From: CAZVLE01 sp964627855
GTDB lineage: Bacteria; Bacillota; Dethiobacteria; DTU022
Direction: 5' to 3'
Assembly (NCBI GenBank): GCA_964627855.1
Contig: CAZVLE010000153.1
Location: forward strand, 5,294-69,293
Length of the DNA: 64,000 bases
Of the stretch, positions 35,150-44,213 are shown piece by piece (the first letter of the stretch is position 1; each line of letters begins with the position of its first letter). A program made the position numbers and the translations under genes. Below the pieces are notes generated by a model. It had not been told where the DNA came from. It was given only the letters and a program-made list of their open reading frames with translations, and did not search any database.

Positions 35150-36025
35150 ATGATCAGCAGCATGACCGGGTATGGACGAGGTAGTGGTAAAAAAAATGGT
35201 TTTACTTTTTTAGTTGAACTGCGATCTGTTAATCATCGTTATGCCGATATTGTCCTGAGATTGCCTCGAGAGCTGTATGCCTTAGAAGACCGCATGCGCA
35301 AGTTTCTTCAAGATGCGATCAAGCGTGGTCGGGTAGAGGCCAACCTGGTCCTGGAGGAAATGCCTGCCGGTTTACGCCAGGTTAAGGTAAACTACGATTT
35401 AGCCAAAGATTATTACCATGCCCTGCAAGCCCTGGCCGATCATCTTGCCATAGCCGAAAAGGTAACCTTGCGGCACTTGCTTCAGATGCCTGAGCTATTC
35501 AGGCCTGAAGGGATCAGTCTGACTGAAGAGCAGGTCTGGCCTGCCATTGACGAAGCCATGGAAGAAGCACTGGCTCAATTGTTAAAGCAACGCCGCAGCG
35601 AAGGAGAGAATCTCTATCGAGATTTAAGCGAAAGGAGCAGAAAACTGGCAGGTATGGTGGAAGATGCATCAGAACTTGCCGAAAAGGCAAAAGATGAGTG
35701 TCGCCTGCGGACAGAGCAAAAATTCAAGGAGCTATTGCACGGTCAGTTCGAGGAAACAAGGCTGCTGATGGAGTGTGCATTCTTGGTTGAGCGGATGGGT
35801 GTTGACGAGGAACTGGTCAGGTTGCAGAGTCATATCGAGGCTTTTAAAACAGCAATGGAGAGCTCTGATCCTGCCGGCCGGAAACTTGATTTTATTGCGC
35901 AGGAAATGTTTCGGGAAATTAATACTATTGGTTCCAAGGCCGGAGATTATAAGATAACTAATATCGTGGTAGAACTGAAAGCAGAACTGGAGAAAATACG
36001 CGAGCAAATTCAAAATTTAGAGTAA
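35150..36025 (+). CDS. yicC: YicC-family endoribonuclease/RNA turnover protein
   Basis: The 291-residue product is the usual size of YicC/YloC proteins. B. subtilis YloC and E. coli YicC have been reported as endoribonucleases that affect RNA decay. The N-terminal signature SMTGYGRG (residues 4-11) is followed by VELRSVNHRYADIVLRLPRE. The C-terminal domain has GRKLDFIAQEMFREINTIGSKA, then VVELKAELEKIREQIQN. ATG 35150 gives the standard N-terminus; earlier in-frame codons lie within the promoter. It begins the remA-gmk-rpoZ-coaBC series, as in B. subtilis. Confidence 0.93.
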   Translation: MISSMTGYGRGSGKKNGFTFLVELRSVNHRYADIVLRLPRELYALEDRMRKFLQDAIKRGRVEANLVLEEMPAGLRQVKVNYDLAKDYYHALQALADHLAIAEKVTLRHLLQMPELFRPEGISLTEEQVWPAIDEAMEEALAQLLKQRRSEGENLYRDLSERSRKLAGMVEDASELAEKAKDECRLRTEQKFKELLHGQFEETRLLMECAFLVERMGVDEELVRLQSHIEAFKTAMESSDPAGRKLDFIAQEMFREINTIGSKAGDYKITNIVVELKAELEKIREQIQNLE

Positions 36026-36046
36026 AGGCCCGGAAGGGAGATTATC

Positions 36047-36319
36047 ATGGCGATCAAACTGATCAATATCGGATTTGGAAACATTGTATCGGCAGGCCGT
36101 ATAATTGCTATTGTCAGTCCCGAGTCAGCACCGATAAAAAGAGTGATCAGTGAGGCCCGCGACGGCGGCAATCTCATTGATGCCACTTACGGCAGGAGGA
36201 CAAGGGCGGTAATTGTTGCCGACAGCGGTCACATTATCCTATCTGCTGTTCAGCCGGAAACGGTGAAGCATCGCCTGCAAGCCTGTGAAAACACAGGTGA
36301 TCATGCCGATCTGGAGTAG
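36047..36319 (+). CDS. remA: RemA-like extracellular matrix regulator (DUF370)
   Basis: Small DNA-binding protein. In B. subtilis RemA activates biofilm matrix and osmoprotection genes and forms ring-like oligomers. The 90-residue product matches in length and begins MAIKLINIGFGNIVSAGRII, the family start. Other visible motifs are SPESAPIKR and GRRTRAVIVADSGHIILSA. Its position between yicC and gmk is also conserved. What it controls in this organism cannot be read from the window. Confidence 0.95.
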   Translation: MAIKLINIGFGNIVSAGRIIAIVSPESAPIKRVISEARDGGNLIDATYGRRTRAVIVADSGHIILSAVQPETVKHRLQACENTGDHADLE

Positions 36320-36343
36320 ATCGACAGGGAGTGTATCAATCTG

Positions 36344-36946
36344 ATGGCTGGTGGCATCCTCTTAATCATATCCGGTCCTTCAGGTGTCGGCAAAGGAACG
36401 GTTTGTCGTCATCTCCTGACCATAAGAAAGAATTTGAAACTTTCCGTTTCAACTACTACCCGGTTACCTCGTCCGGGAGAGGTGGACGGAAGAGAATATG
36501 ATTTCACTACTGTTCCTCTTTTCAAGGAGATGATTGAAAAGGGCTCCTTTCTTGAATGGGCTATTGTTCACGGCGACTATTACGGTACTCGGCTGCAGAT
36601 AGTTGAGGGAGCCCTCAGGCGCGGTGAAGAGCTTATTTTGGAGATAGATGTGCAGGGCGCAGCCCAGGTGAGGAAAAAGGCGATTAATGCCGTTTCAGTA
36701 TTCCTGGCACCACCATCACTGAAAGCCCTTGAAGAAAGAATTACCGGGCGGGGGACTGAAGATGCTGGGAAAATCCAGCGCCGTCTTGAAACCGCCCGCC
36801 AAGAAATGGGATTTTATCAGCTCTACGATTACCTGGTCGTAAACGATACGGTGGAAGAGGCGGCAGCATTGATTACTTCAATAATCGATGCCGAAAAATG
36901 CCGCATCAGTCGCGGCATTCGTCCACCGGGCTGGGGAGGTGAATAG
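36344..36946 (+). CDS. gmk: guanylate kinase
   Basis: Phosphorylates GMP to GDP with ATP. The 200-residue product has the P-loop ISGPSGVGKGT (9-19), the GMP-binding segment STTTRLPRPGEVDGREYDF, and ILEIDVQGAAQVR in the core. ATG 36344 is preceded by a weak ggga site. It sits between remA and rpoZ, as usual. Confidence 0.97.
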   Translation: MAGGILLIISGPSGVGKGTVCRHLLTIRKNLKLSVSTTTRLPRPGEVDGREYDFTTVPLFKEMIEKGSFLEWAIVHGDYYGTRLQIVEGALRRGEELILEIDVQGAAQVRKKAINAVSVFLAPPSLKALEERITGRGTEDAGKIQRRLETARQEMGFYQLYDYLVVNDTVEEAAALITSIIDAEKCRISRGIRPPGWGGE

Positions 36947-36948
36947 CA

Positions 36949-37155
36949 ATGATTTACCCTTCAATTGATCTTCTGCTCGATAAGGTTGACAGCAAATATA
37001 CCCTGGTTATTTCAGCAGCAAAAAGGGGCCGCCAGCTTCGCAACGGCAGCAAAAAAACGATTAAAGAAACGTACCAGAAAGATGTCACCACGGCTCTGCA
37101 TGAAATTGAAGCAGGCAATATCGAATATGAGCGTATTCGTGACGGTATTAAATAG
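36949..37155 (+). CDS. rpoZ: RNA polymerase omega subunit
   Basis: Small RNA polymerase subunit that helps fold and hold beta'. The 68-residue product begins MIYPSIDLLLDKVDSKYTLV and has the conserved SAAKRGRQL segment at about 24-32, which corresponds to the A-x-R-A-R-Q-L motif. It starts two bases after the gmk stop; the site gggaggtg is inside the gmk end. coaBC follows. Confidence 0.95.
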   Translation: MIYPSIDLLLDKVDSKYTLVISAAKRGRQLRNGSKKTIKETYQKDVTTALHEIEAGNIEYERIRDGIK

Positions 37156-37166
37156 GAGTGTTTTTA

Positions 37167-38351
37167 TTGCATAAGGTAGTCCTCGGTATAACCGGCGGTA
37201 TTGCCGCCTACAAGTCAGCTGAACTGGCCCGGCTTTTTGTTCGTAGCGGGGTGGAAGTGCAGGTGATCATGACTGCGTCGGCAACAGAGTTTATTTCTTC
37301 CCTGACGATGCAAACTCTTACAGAAAGACCGGCCTTTGTCGAAATGTACTCTCCACGAACCGGAGAAAAAATCCGCCATATCAACCTTCTTGATGGGGCG
37401 GATCTTTTTGTGATAGCACCGGCATCAGCGAATACTATTGCCAAAATGGCTTCCGGTCTTGCCGATAACCTTCTCACTACCACTTACCTTGCCGCAGACT
37501 GTCCCGTTGTTGTTGTCCCATCCATGAATGTCAATATGTTTAAGCACCCTACTCTTAAAGAAAATATTTCCAGGCTGCGCTCGCATGGCTGTCTGATCAT
37601 GGATCCGGCCAGCGGGGAATTGGCCTGTGGCGTATATGGAAGCGGACGGATGCCCGAGCCGGACGATATCTATGCCTTTTGCCGCAAGGCGCTGACAAAA
37701 AAAGATTACCATGCCATGAAAGCGCTTGTTACCGCCGGACCGACGCGTGAACCCCTTGATCCTGTGCGTTATCTCAGCAATCCGGCAACCGGGAAAATGG
37801 GTTATGCCCTGGCCGGGGCTTTAGAACAACGTGGTGCCGCAGTAACACTGATTAGCGGGCCGACGCATCTGAATCCACCGCCAGGGGTAAAACTGGTTCC
37901 GGTCGTTACTGCCGGTGAAATGCACGCCGCTGTTTTTGAAAATTACGAAGAAAATAAGTTGATTATTAAAGCGGCCGCCGTTTCAGATTTTCGCCCTCTT
38001 CTGACCAGGGATCATAAAGTGAAGAAAAAGAGCGCCTCATTAAGCCTCGAACTGGCGCTAAATCCCGATATATTGTATGAACTCGGTGAACGCAAGGGTG
38101 ATCGCGTCCTGGTCGGTTTTGCCGCTGAAACAGAAGCTGCAGTTGAAAATGCCCGTGATAAATTGCTGCATAAGAATCTCGATCTGATTATCGTCAATAA
38201 CCTCAATGAGCCGGGAGCGGGGTTTGCCGTCCAGACCAACAAGGTAATGATTATCGATCGTCAGGGCCAGGTTCAAGACCTACCCCTGATGGACAAAGAG
38301 CAGCTGGCCCACCGTATTCTCGATCGGGTTGCTGCTTTACTGCCGGCATAG
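37167..38351 (+). CDS. coaBC: bifunctional CoA biosynthesis protein CoaBC
   Basis: Phosphopantothenoylcysteine synthetase and decarboxylase. The first half (to about 180) is the FMN-dependent CoaC decarboxylase, with GITGGIAAYKSAEL at 7-20, the PASANTIAKMASGLADNLL segment and SMNVNMFKHP. The second half is the CoaB synthetase with TAGPTREPLDPVRYLSN and GFAAET. The 394-residue length is typical. TTG 37167 follows aggag at nine bases. In many Bacillota priA follows immediately; here a repeat and an opposite-strand gene are in between. Confidence 0.95.
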   Translation: MHKVVLGITGGIAAYKSAELARLFVRSGVEVQVIMTASATEFISSLTMQTLTERPAFVEMYSPRTGEKIRHINLLDGADLFVIAPASANTIAKMASGLADNLLTTTYLAADCPVVVVPSMNVNMFKHPTLKENISRLRSHGCLIMDPASGELACGVYGSGRMPEPDDIYAFCRKALTKKDYHAMKALVTAGPTREPLDPVRYLSNPATGKMGYALAGALEQRGAAVTLISGPTHLNPPPGVKLVPVVTAGEMHAAVFENYEENKLIIKAAAVSDFRPLLTRDHKVKKKSASLSLELALNPDILYELGERKGDRVLVGFAAETEAAVENARDKLLHKNLDLIIVNNLNEPGAGFAVQTNKVMIIDRQGQVQDLPLMDKEQLAHRILDRVAALLPA

Positions 38352-38376
38352 CCTGGTTCAAAGATTAAAAATATTT

Positions 38377-38426
38377 GCAACTGCCCAGTCTGGAACAGCC
38401 GTACACTTAAACTACAGCTGAGCAGC
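38377..38426. mobile_element. MITE-like repeat, minimal copy (C)
   Basis: A 50-bp unit with ends gcaactgcccag and ctgagcagc, similar to both ends of copies A and B. The inner part matches the reverse complement of A at 475-500. It is flanked on both sides by the same 11 bases, taaaaatattt (38366-38376 and 38427-38437), which could be a target duplication from insertion, although the sequence is AT-rich. It lies between coaBC and the convergent SpoIIM-like gene. Confidence 0.6.
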
Positions 38427-38436
38427 TAAAAATATT

Positions 38437-39057
38437 TCAAAAAACCAACTCAAGCAGGAGCGGGGTTATCATAATCTCGATAAAAGCTGCCAGCAACAGG
38501 AGCAATACTACCAGGGGCAGCACTGAAATTGCTTCTTTCCAGATAAAGCGAAAACTTTCCAGGCGGGTTTTCCCCGAAAGGGGAGAGGCGATACAGTGAT
38601 AACCGAATTTCAGGCCGATAGCTGCACAGAGGAAAAAAGCGAAGAGTTCAAAAATACCATGCGGTAAAATACCAAAAACAACAATCTGCAGCAAGAGCAG
38701 TGGATCATTACCGGCGCTAAGGGCCAGTAACATACCAACTAGAGCACCGTTCAGCCCCAGGGTGATCAGGGGAGATATACCGGCGACGACCCCGAAAATA
38801 AGCATTTGAGCCATCGAGATATAATTATTCATAAAAACCAGCAGGGCGCTGATGACAGGGTTGTTCTCGAAAATAAAGGTGACCATTTCCTGGAGTTGAA
38901 CCAGATGACTGTCCAGCATTTCTTCAACTTCGGGGTCGGAGGGCATACTGCTGAAGAAAAAAACAAGAGCAAAAAACATGAAGATTCCTACTGCCATGAT
39001 CAGCCAGTTGCGGTTGTCCCTGATAACCTGCTCCATCGGAATAAATAGTTTAAACAA
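38437..39057 (-). CDS. SpoIIM-like (DUF95) membrane protein
   Basis: The product of about 206 residues has five or so hydrophobic segments. Its pattern is that of stage II sporulation protein M / DUF95: ISALLVFMNNYISMAQMLIFG, then VVFGILPHGIFELFAFFLCAAIG with the conserved PHG(I)FE motif. SpoIIM itself acts with SpoIID and SpoIIP in peptidoglycan removal during engulfment, but many non-sporulating bacteria have DUF95 proteins, so the role here is open. The start is TTG at 39055-39057, after aaggag. Its orientation is opposite to the surrounding operons, and a repeat copy touches its 3' end. Confidence 0.8.
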   Translation of the reverse strand: MFKLFIPMEQVIRDNRNWLIMAVGIFMFFALVFFFSSMPSDPEVEEMLDSHLVQLQEMVTFIFENNPVISALLVFMNNYISMAQMLIFGVVAGISPLITLGLNGALVGMLLALSAGNDPLLLLQIVVFGILPHGIFELFAFFLCAAIGLKFGYHCIASPLSGKTRLESFRFIWKEAISVLPLVVLLLLLAAFIEIMITPLLLELVF

Positions 39058-39141
39058 ATAAGTCTCCTTGACACAATGACATAGATAATAATAGGAACTT
39101 GCTTGGAATATCATATCAAAAGAAGCAGATGAGGTAAATAG

Positions 39142-41340
39142 ATGCATGCCTATGCCGAAGTGATTATCGATCTGATCAGCAATGCTGTTGATCGCCCCTT
39201 TCATTACAGCATACCTCCTGCTATGCGCGGGAAACTGCTGCCCGGTATGCGCGTGATGATTCCTTTTGCCAACCGGGTTTCCCAGGGTTACGTTTTACGT
39301 CTTTTGCATAAAACTACCATTGACTCTCTACGCGACATCAAATCGATCGAAGATCCCGAACCCCTCCTGACCGGTGAGCAATTAACCCTGGCCCGGTGGA
39401 TGTCGCTGCGTTATTATTGTCGGCTCATAGATGTTGTGCATGCCATGATTCCGGCAGCCTTTCGCGAGGGAAAGCACCCCGGAATGGTTGAAGTGTTCGA
39501 AGCATTGCCGGCTGCCACAGAGGTAGATCTGAAGCGGGCGCCGGTCCAGCGGGAAGTTTTAGAGCGTATCATTGAAAAGGGTCCTCTGCTGAAAAGTGAA
39601 CTGGCCCGTCAGGGAATTAAGGGTACCACACTGCGCAGCCTTGAAGAAAAGGGTCTGGTTATACGTAAAACAATCCGCTCCACAAGTTCAAAGTCTCAGA
39701 CCCTGCCCTTGCCCAGTCCGCACCAACTACATGATGATCAGGCTGGTTGCCTGGCAGAGATCAGCACGGCACTTGAAAAACAAAAGATGCAGGAATTCTT
39801 GCTGCACGGTATTACGGCCAGCGGTAAAACCGAGGTTTATATTCGCAGCGTAGCCTGCTGCCTTGAGAGTGGTCGTTCGGCATTGGTTATGGTACCCGAG
39901 ATAGCCCTTACTCCCCAGATGATTGAACATTTTGAGAGGCCCTTTCCGGGGCTGGTTGCCGTACTACACAGCAGGCTTTCCAGCTCTGAAAAAAACAGGC
40001 AGTGGCAGATGATCCTCGACGGCACAGCGAAAATAGTGCTGGGAGCTCGCTCGGCAGTCTTTGCCCCCCTGCAAAACATCGGCTTAATCATCATTGATGA
40101 AGAGCATGAAACCACTTACAAGCAGGAAGAGACACCACGTTACCATACTCGCGACGTGGCCAGGTGGCGCGCTCGTTACAACCGCGCTGTACTTGTGCTG
40201 GGCAGTGCAACACCTTCATTAGAAAGTTATTACAGGGCTCTTGAAGGTAAACAGCGGCTCTTAACTATGACTGAACGGGTTACTCCGATTCAATTGCCGC
40301 CGGTTACCGTTATCGATATGCGTAAAGAACTGAAGGAAAACCATCGTCATATTTTTAGCCGCTTGTTGATTGATGAGCTAAAAACTGTTTTAGAGCGAGA
40401 TGAACAGGCCCTGCTTTTCATAAACAGGCGCGGTTTTGCCGGTTTTGTCCTTTGCCGGGAATGTGGATACGTGGTCCGTTGTCGTTCCTGTGATGTTTCA
40501 ATGACTCTGCACCTGGATCGTAAAATAATGTGCTGTCACTATTGCGGTTATCAGGAAACCGTACCAACTGTCTGTCCCGGCTGCGGGGGAATTAAAATAC
40601 GCTATTTTAGTGCTGGTACGCAGCGAGTCGAAGAAGAAGTTAAAAAAATGTTTCCTCAGGCAGCGGTAATACGCATGGACAGCGACACCACTGCCAGCCG
40701 CCGGGCCCATGATCATTTTTACCGTCAGTTTAAAGATCGTAAAGCCAGCATTTTGATCGGGACCCAGATGGTTGCCAAGGGTTTCGACTTTCCGGATCTG
40801 ACCCTGGTTGGTGTGATCGCTGCGGATACAACCCTGAACCTGCCTGATTTCAGGGCTCCTGAACGTACTTTTCAGCTGCTGACCCAGGTTGCCGGACGTA
40901 CAGCACGCGGTCCGGGTGGAGGCAGGGTGATTGTGCAGACCTATCATCCCGACCATTACAGTATCACCGCTGCAGCCGGTCATGATTACCAGTCTTTTAT
41001 CGAGCAAGAACTTGCCAACCGGCGCCAGTTGGCCTATCCGCCTTTTTCCGATTTGGTGCGTTTTCTTTTCAGCGGTGAAGATGAAAAGGTGGTTCATCAG
41101 GCTGCCAGCTGGTTTTCTGACCTGCTGAAAGCGATAGATTCCGGTGTAGAAATTTTGGGGCCGGCCCCGGCATCACTTTACCGGATCAATCAGCAATTCA
41201 GGGTACAAACCCTGGTAAAAGGAGAAAGGTTAAGCGCAATTGCCCCCGCTGTTAAAAAAATGGTCCGCGCATACCATGAGCACAAGCCTCCATGGAACGT
41301 CCGTCTCGCTGTAGATTTTAATCCGCTGGTAGTGTTATAA
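39142..41340 (+). CDS. priA: primosomal protein N' (replication restart helicase PriA)
   Basis: Superfamily 2 DNA helicase that restarts replication at abandoned forks. The 732-residue product has the 3'-strand-binding N-terminal domain (FHYSIPPAMRGKLLPGMRV), Walker A GITASGKTEVY, the DEEH box in IIIDEEHETTYKQEE, and eight zinc-binding Cys in CRECGYVVRCRSC and CHYCGYQETVPTVCPGC. The second helicase half has ILIGTQMVAKGFDF. ATG 39142 follows gatgaggt. It starts a + strand run priA-def-fmt-rsmB. Confidence 0.96.
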   Translation: MHAYAEVIIDLISNAVDRPFHYSIPPAMRGKLLPGMRVMIPFANRVSQGYVLRLLHKTTIDSLRDIKSIEDPEPLLTGEQLTLARWMSLRYYCRLIDVVHAMIPAAFREGKHPGMVEVFEALPAATEVDLKRAPVQREVLERIIEKGPLLKSELARQGIKGTTLRSLEEKGLVIRKTIRSTSSKSQTLPLPSPHQLHDDQAGCLAEISTALEKQKMQEFLLHGITASGKTEVYIRSVACCLESGRSALVMVPEIALTPQMIEHFERPFPGLVAVLHSRLSSSEKNRQWQMILDGTAKIVLGARSAVFAPLQNIGLIIIDEEHETTYKQEETPRYHTRDVARWRARYNRAVLVLGSATPSLESYYRALEGKQRLLTMTERVTPIQLPPVTVIDMRKELKENHRHIFSRLLIDELKTVLERDEQALLFINRRGFAGFVLCRECGYVVRCRSCDVSMTLHLDRKIMCCHYCGYQETVPTVCPGCGGIKIRYFSAGTQRVEEEVKKMFPQAAVIRMDSDTTASRRAHDHFYRQFKDRKASILIGTQMVAKGFDFPDLTLVGVIAADTTLNLPDFRAPERTFQLLTQVAGRTARGPGGGRVIVQTYHPDHYSITAAAGHDYQSFIEQELANRRQLAYPPFSDLVRFLFSGEDEKVVHQAASWFSDLLKAIDSGVEILGPAPASLYRINQQFRVQTLVKGERLSAIAPAVKKMVRAYHEHKPPWNVRLAVDFNPLVVL

Positions 41341-41363
41341 TCAGCTTTGAGGTGGTACTGACT

Positions 41364-41840
41364 ATGGCACTTAGAAAAATTCTCAGTGATAATCATTCTC
41401 TCTTACGTACACCTGCGCAGGAGGTTAAGAATATCAATAGTGGAGTCCTGCGTCTGCTCGATGATATGATTCAGACTATGCGGGATGCCGAGGGCGTTGG
41501 TCTCGCTGCTAACCAGGTTGGAGTCTCAAAGCGTATTCTCATCGCTGCCGATGGAGAAGAAGTTTTGTATGAATTGATCAACCCACGCTGTGAACTGGCC
41601 GAAGGCGAAGCTCCCGGTATTGAAGGTTGTCTCAGTGTTCCCGGTTGTTATGGTGAAGTGGCCAGGGCTGAAAGGATAATAGTGAGTGCATTGAATCGTC
41701 ACGGCAGCGAGATTCAAATCGAAGCTGAAGGCCTGTTAGCCCGTATATTGCAGCACGAGATGGACCACCTCGATGGTATTCTTTTCACTGATAAAGCTTT
41801 GCGCCTGCTCGATCCTGACGAACTTAAAGGTGAGGAATAG
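41364..41840 (+). CDS. def: peptide deformylase
   Basis: Fe2+/Zn2+ hydrolase that removes the formyl group from nascent proteins. The 158-residue product has the three motifs: GVGLAANQV near 43-51, EGCLSVPG near 87-94, and QHEMDHLDG near 129-137. ATG 41364 is about nine bases after gaggtgg; a GTG at 41352 overlaps that site. The next gene encodes the formyltransferase for initiator tRNA, so both ends of the formyl cycle are together. Confidence 0.97.
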   Translation: MALRKILSDNHSLLRTPAQEVKNINSGVLRLLDDMIQTMRDAEGVGLAANQVGVSKRILIAADGEEVLYELINPRCELAEGEAPGIEGCLSVPGCYGEVARAERIIVSALNRHGSEIQIEAEGLLARILQHEMDHLDGILFTDKALRLLDPDELKGEE

Positions 41841-41842
41841 AT

Positions 41843-42805
41843 TTGAAATCTCTGAAACTGGTTTTTATGGGCACTCCGGAATTTGCCCTTCCTTCGCTGG
41901 ATCTTCTTCATCTCTCAGCACACAGTATCGAAGCCCTTGTAGCTCCCCCTGACAAACCTTTTGGAAGAGGGCGCAAAATACGCTTTGCTCCAACCAAACA
42001 ATGGGCTCAAAGGCAGAGCATCAAACTGATTCAGCCGGACGACTTAAACGAAGTGAAATTTATCAAGGCAATCAGAGCGCTTCAGCCCGATCTAATCATT
42101 ACTGTTGCCTTTGGGCGCATTCTCAGTTCAGAGCTGCTGAGGTTACCCTTCCTTGGTTGTATCAATCTTCATGCTTCCTATCTGCCAGCCTACCGTGGTG
42201 CAGCCCCGATACACAGGGCTATCATTGAGGGAGCGACACACAGCGGAGCTTCAATTATCTTTATGACTGACGAACTTGATGCCGGAGACATCATTATCCA
42301 GGAAAAAGAACCCATTTCAAGCTATGATACAGCCGGCATGCTGCATGACCGGCTGGCCCTCCGTGGCGCTTCACTTTTGCTCAAGGCCATTAATGCCCTC
42401 GCCGGGGGCAGTGTTGATGCCATACCCCAGGATCATGCTGCAGCAACCTATGCACCGCCACTTGCTCCTGAAGATGAACGGATCAACTGGAAAATGAGCG
42501 CCCAACAAATCTATAATCAAATTCGTGGCCTCAATCCCTGGCCGGGGGCTTATACGACCTATGAAGATAAGCGGATCAAAGTCTGGAAAGCTGCTGCTCC
42601 TTCTGTGTCTGCCGAACACCCTGGCGGGCAGGTGCCGGGTACTATTCTTGCCGTCGGAGAAAATTCTCTGACCGTGGCTGCAGGAGAAGGATCCCTGACT
42701 CTTCTTGACCTTCAGCCGGCCGGCAAAAAGCTCATGGATGCCGGATCATTTTGTTGCGGTTATCGCATCGAACCTGGCAGCCTTTTGAACAGTAACCGGA
42801 CATGA
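41843..42805 (+). CDS. fmt: methionyl-tRNA formyltransferase
   Basis: Formylates Met-tRNAi with 10-formyl-THF. The 320-residue product has VFMGTPEFALPSL at the N-terminus, the formyltransferase signature NLHASYLPAYRGAAPIHRAI with the catalytic Asn/His, and a C-terminal OB-like domain. GLNPWPGAYT begins the C-terminal part. TTG 41843 is two bases after the def stop, with gaggaat inside def. The stop overlaps the rsmB start. Confidence 0.96.
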   Translation: MKSLKLVFMGTPEFALPSLDLLHLSAHSIEALVAPPDKPFGRGRKIRFAPTKQWAQRQSIKLIQPDDLNEVKFIKAIRALQPDLIITVAFGRILSSELLRLPFLGCINLHASYLPAYRGAAPIHRAIIEGATHSGASIIFMTDELDAGDIIIQEKEPISSYDTAGMLHDRLALRGASLLLKAINALAGGSVDAIPQDHAAATYAPPLAPEDERINWKMSAQQIYNQIRGLNPWPGAYTTYEDKRIKVWKAAAPSVSAEHPGGQVPGTILAVGENSLTVAAGEGSLTLLDLQPAGKKLMDAGSFCCGYRIEPGSLLNSNRT

Positions 42806-44166
42806 TGAAAGGAAAAGACAAGCACCGTATGTCAGCAAGGGAAGCGGCCTTACGGGGGCTGGTCAGGGTTGAAGAGGATCAGGCTTACCTTAACTTGGCC
42901 TTGCCTCCCTATCTCAGTAAACTTGGCAGCGATGACAGGGCCCTGGCGATACAGCTGGCTACCGGTACCATCCAACGCCTTAATAGTCTCGATTGGGCTA
43001 TCGGCCTTTACTCCCGGCGATCCCTGAAATCTTTCACACCCTGGTTGCGTAACCTGCTCCGTCTTAGCGCTTACCAGATCATCTACCTTGATCGGATCCC
43101 TGATTACGCTGTTGTTGATGAAGCAGTACGCCTGGCGTACCGTTTCGGCCACCGTGGGGTGGCCTCCCTGGCTAATGCCCTGCTCAGGCGCCTGGCCCTT
43201 CAGGCTTCTAACTTACCCTGGCCTGAAGGCCATAAAAACCGGGTTGAGCAGCTGTCCCTGCGGGAAAGTCATCCCACCTGGCTTGTGAAGCGCTACATAA
43301 ATAGTTTCGGCTTTGCAGAAGCGAAACTGCTTTGCCGGGCCAATAACCTTAAACCGCGGCTCTCCATCCGCCCGAACCTGCTGCGTATCACCCCGGATCG
43401 GTTAATGGAAATACTTAGCAATGATAATATTGCATCAATGCCTTCTGAAAATGTTCCGAACATGCTTACCGTTGAACCCGCTGCATACCCGGTTGCCACC
43501 GAAGCTTTTAGGGATGGGCTTTTTACAATTCAAGGTGAAAGCTCAGCCCTGGTTGCACCCCTCCTGTTACCCCACTCCGGTGAGACAATTGTCGATCTTT
43601 GTAGCGCCCCGGGGGGCAAAACTACCCACCTGGCCGAATTGATCAACGATAGAGGGTTGATCTATGCCGTTGATTTACACCCCAACCGTCTGCGACTGGT
43701 CGAACAAGCGGCTCGCAGGCTCGGCCTTACTATTATCCGACCGATAGTCGCAGATGGTCGGACCCTTAATCGAAAGCAGATTCGACAACCCCGGGCAGTT
43801 CTTGTCGATGCGCCCTGCTCCGGGTTGGGAGTGATCAGGCGCCTTCCTGAGCTCAAGTGGCGCCGAAAAGAGGCGGATCTTCCTGCTTTGCAGTCATTAC
43901 AGGTTGCTCTGCTCAGGTCGGCGGCAACCCTTTTACCTGTCGGGGGCAGGCTTCTTTACTCGGTATGTACTAATATGATGGAAGAAACTAATGAAGTTGT
44001 TCAACTATTCACCCGAGAAAACTCTAATTTTGCTGCCGAGGCATTATGCTCTCGCTTGCCCGAAAGACTGCAGGATAAACAGCTAGACCCCTTCGCAGTC
44101 TCTTTCTATCCCCATCGGCATGCGCTTGATGGCTTTTATATCGCCTCGTGGCTGAAAAAACGGTAA
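42802..44166 (+). CDS. rsmB: 16S rRNA (cytosine-967-C5)-methyltransferase RsmB
   Basis: m5C methyltransferase of 16S rRNA (Sun/RsmB). The 454-residue product has an N-terminal NusB-like helical domain (about 10-140), then the AdoMet domain with DLCSAPGGKTTHLAEL. The two catalytic Cys lie in DAPCSGLG (motif IV) and YSVCTNMMEE (motif VI); the latter usually reads YSTC, with Val here in place of Thr. It overlaps fmt by four bases. It is the last gene before a promoter and repeat copy B. Confidence 0.95.
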   Translation: MMKGKDKHRMSAREAALRGLVRVEEDQAYLNLALPPYLSKLGSDDRALAIQLATGTIQRLNSLDWAIGLYSRRSLKSFTPWLRNLLRLSAYQIIYLDRIPDYAVVDEAVRLAYRFGHRGVASLANALLRRLALQASNLPWPEGHKNRVEQLSLRESHPTWLVKRYINSFGFAEAKLLCRANNLKPRLSIRPNLLRITPDRLMEILSNDNIASMPSENVPNMLTVEPAAYPVATEAFRDGLFTIQGESSALVAPLLLPHSGETIVDLCSAPGGKTTHLAELINDRGLIYAVDLHPNRLRLVEQAARRLGLTIIRPIVADGRTLNRKQIRQPRAVLVDAPCSGLGVIRRLPELKWRRKEADLPALQSLQVALLRSAATLLPVGGRLLYSVCTNMMEETNEVVQLFTRENSNFAAEALCSRLPERLQDKQLDPFAVSFYPHRHALDGFYIASWLKKR

Positions 44167-44169
44167 ATC

Positions 44170-44198
44170 TTGCCCTGCTGGTAAGGCTTTGTTATACT
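44170..44198 (+). promoter_or_regulatory. candidate promoter of prpC-prkC
   Basis: TTGCCC 44170-44175, 17 bases, TATACT 44193-44198. It lies right after the rsmB stop. Repeat copy B sits between it and the prpC start and would therefore be transcribed in the leader. Confidence 0.5.
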
Positions 44199-44213
44199 AA
44201 AATAGAAAAAATG

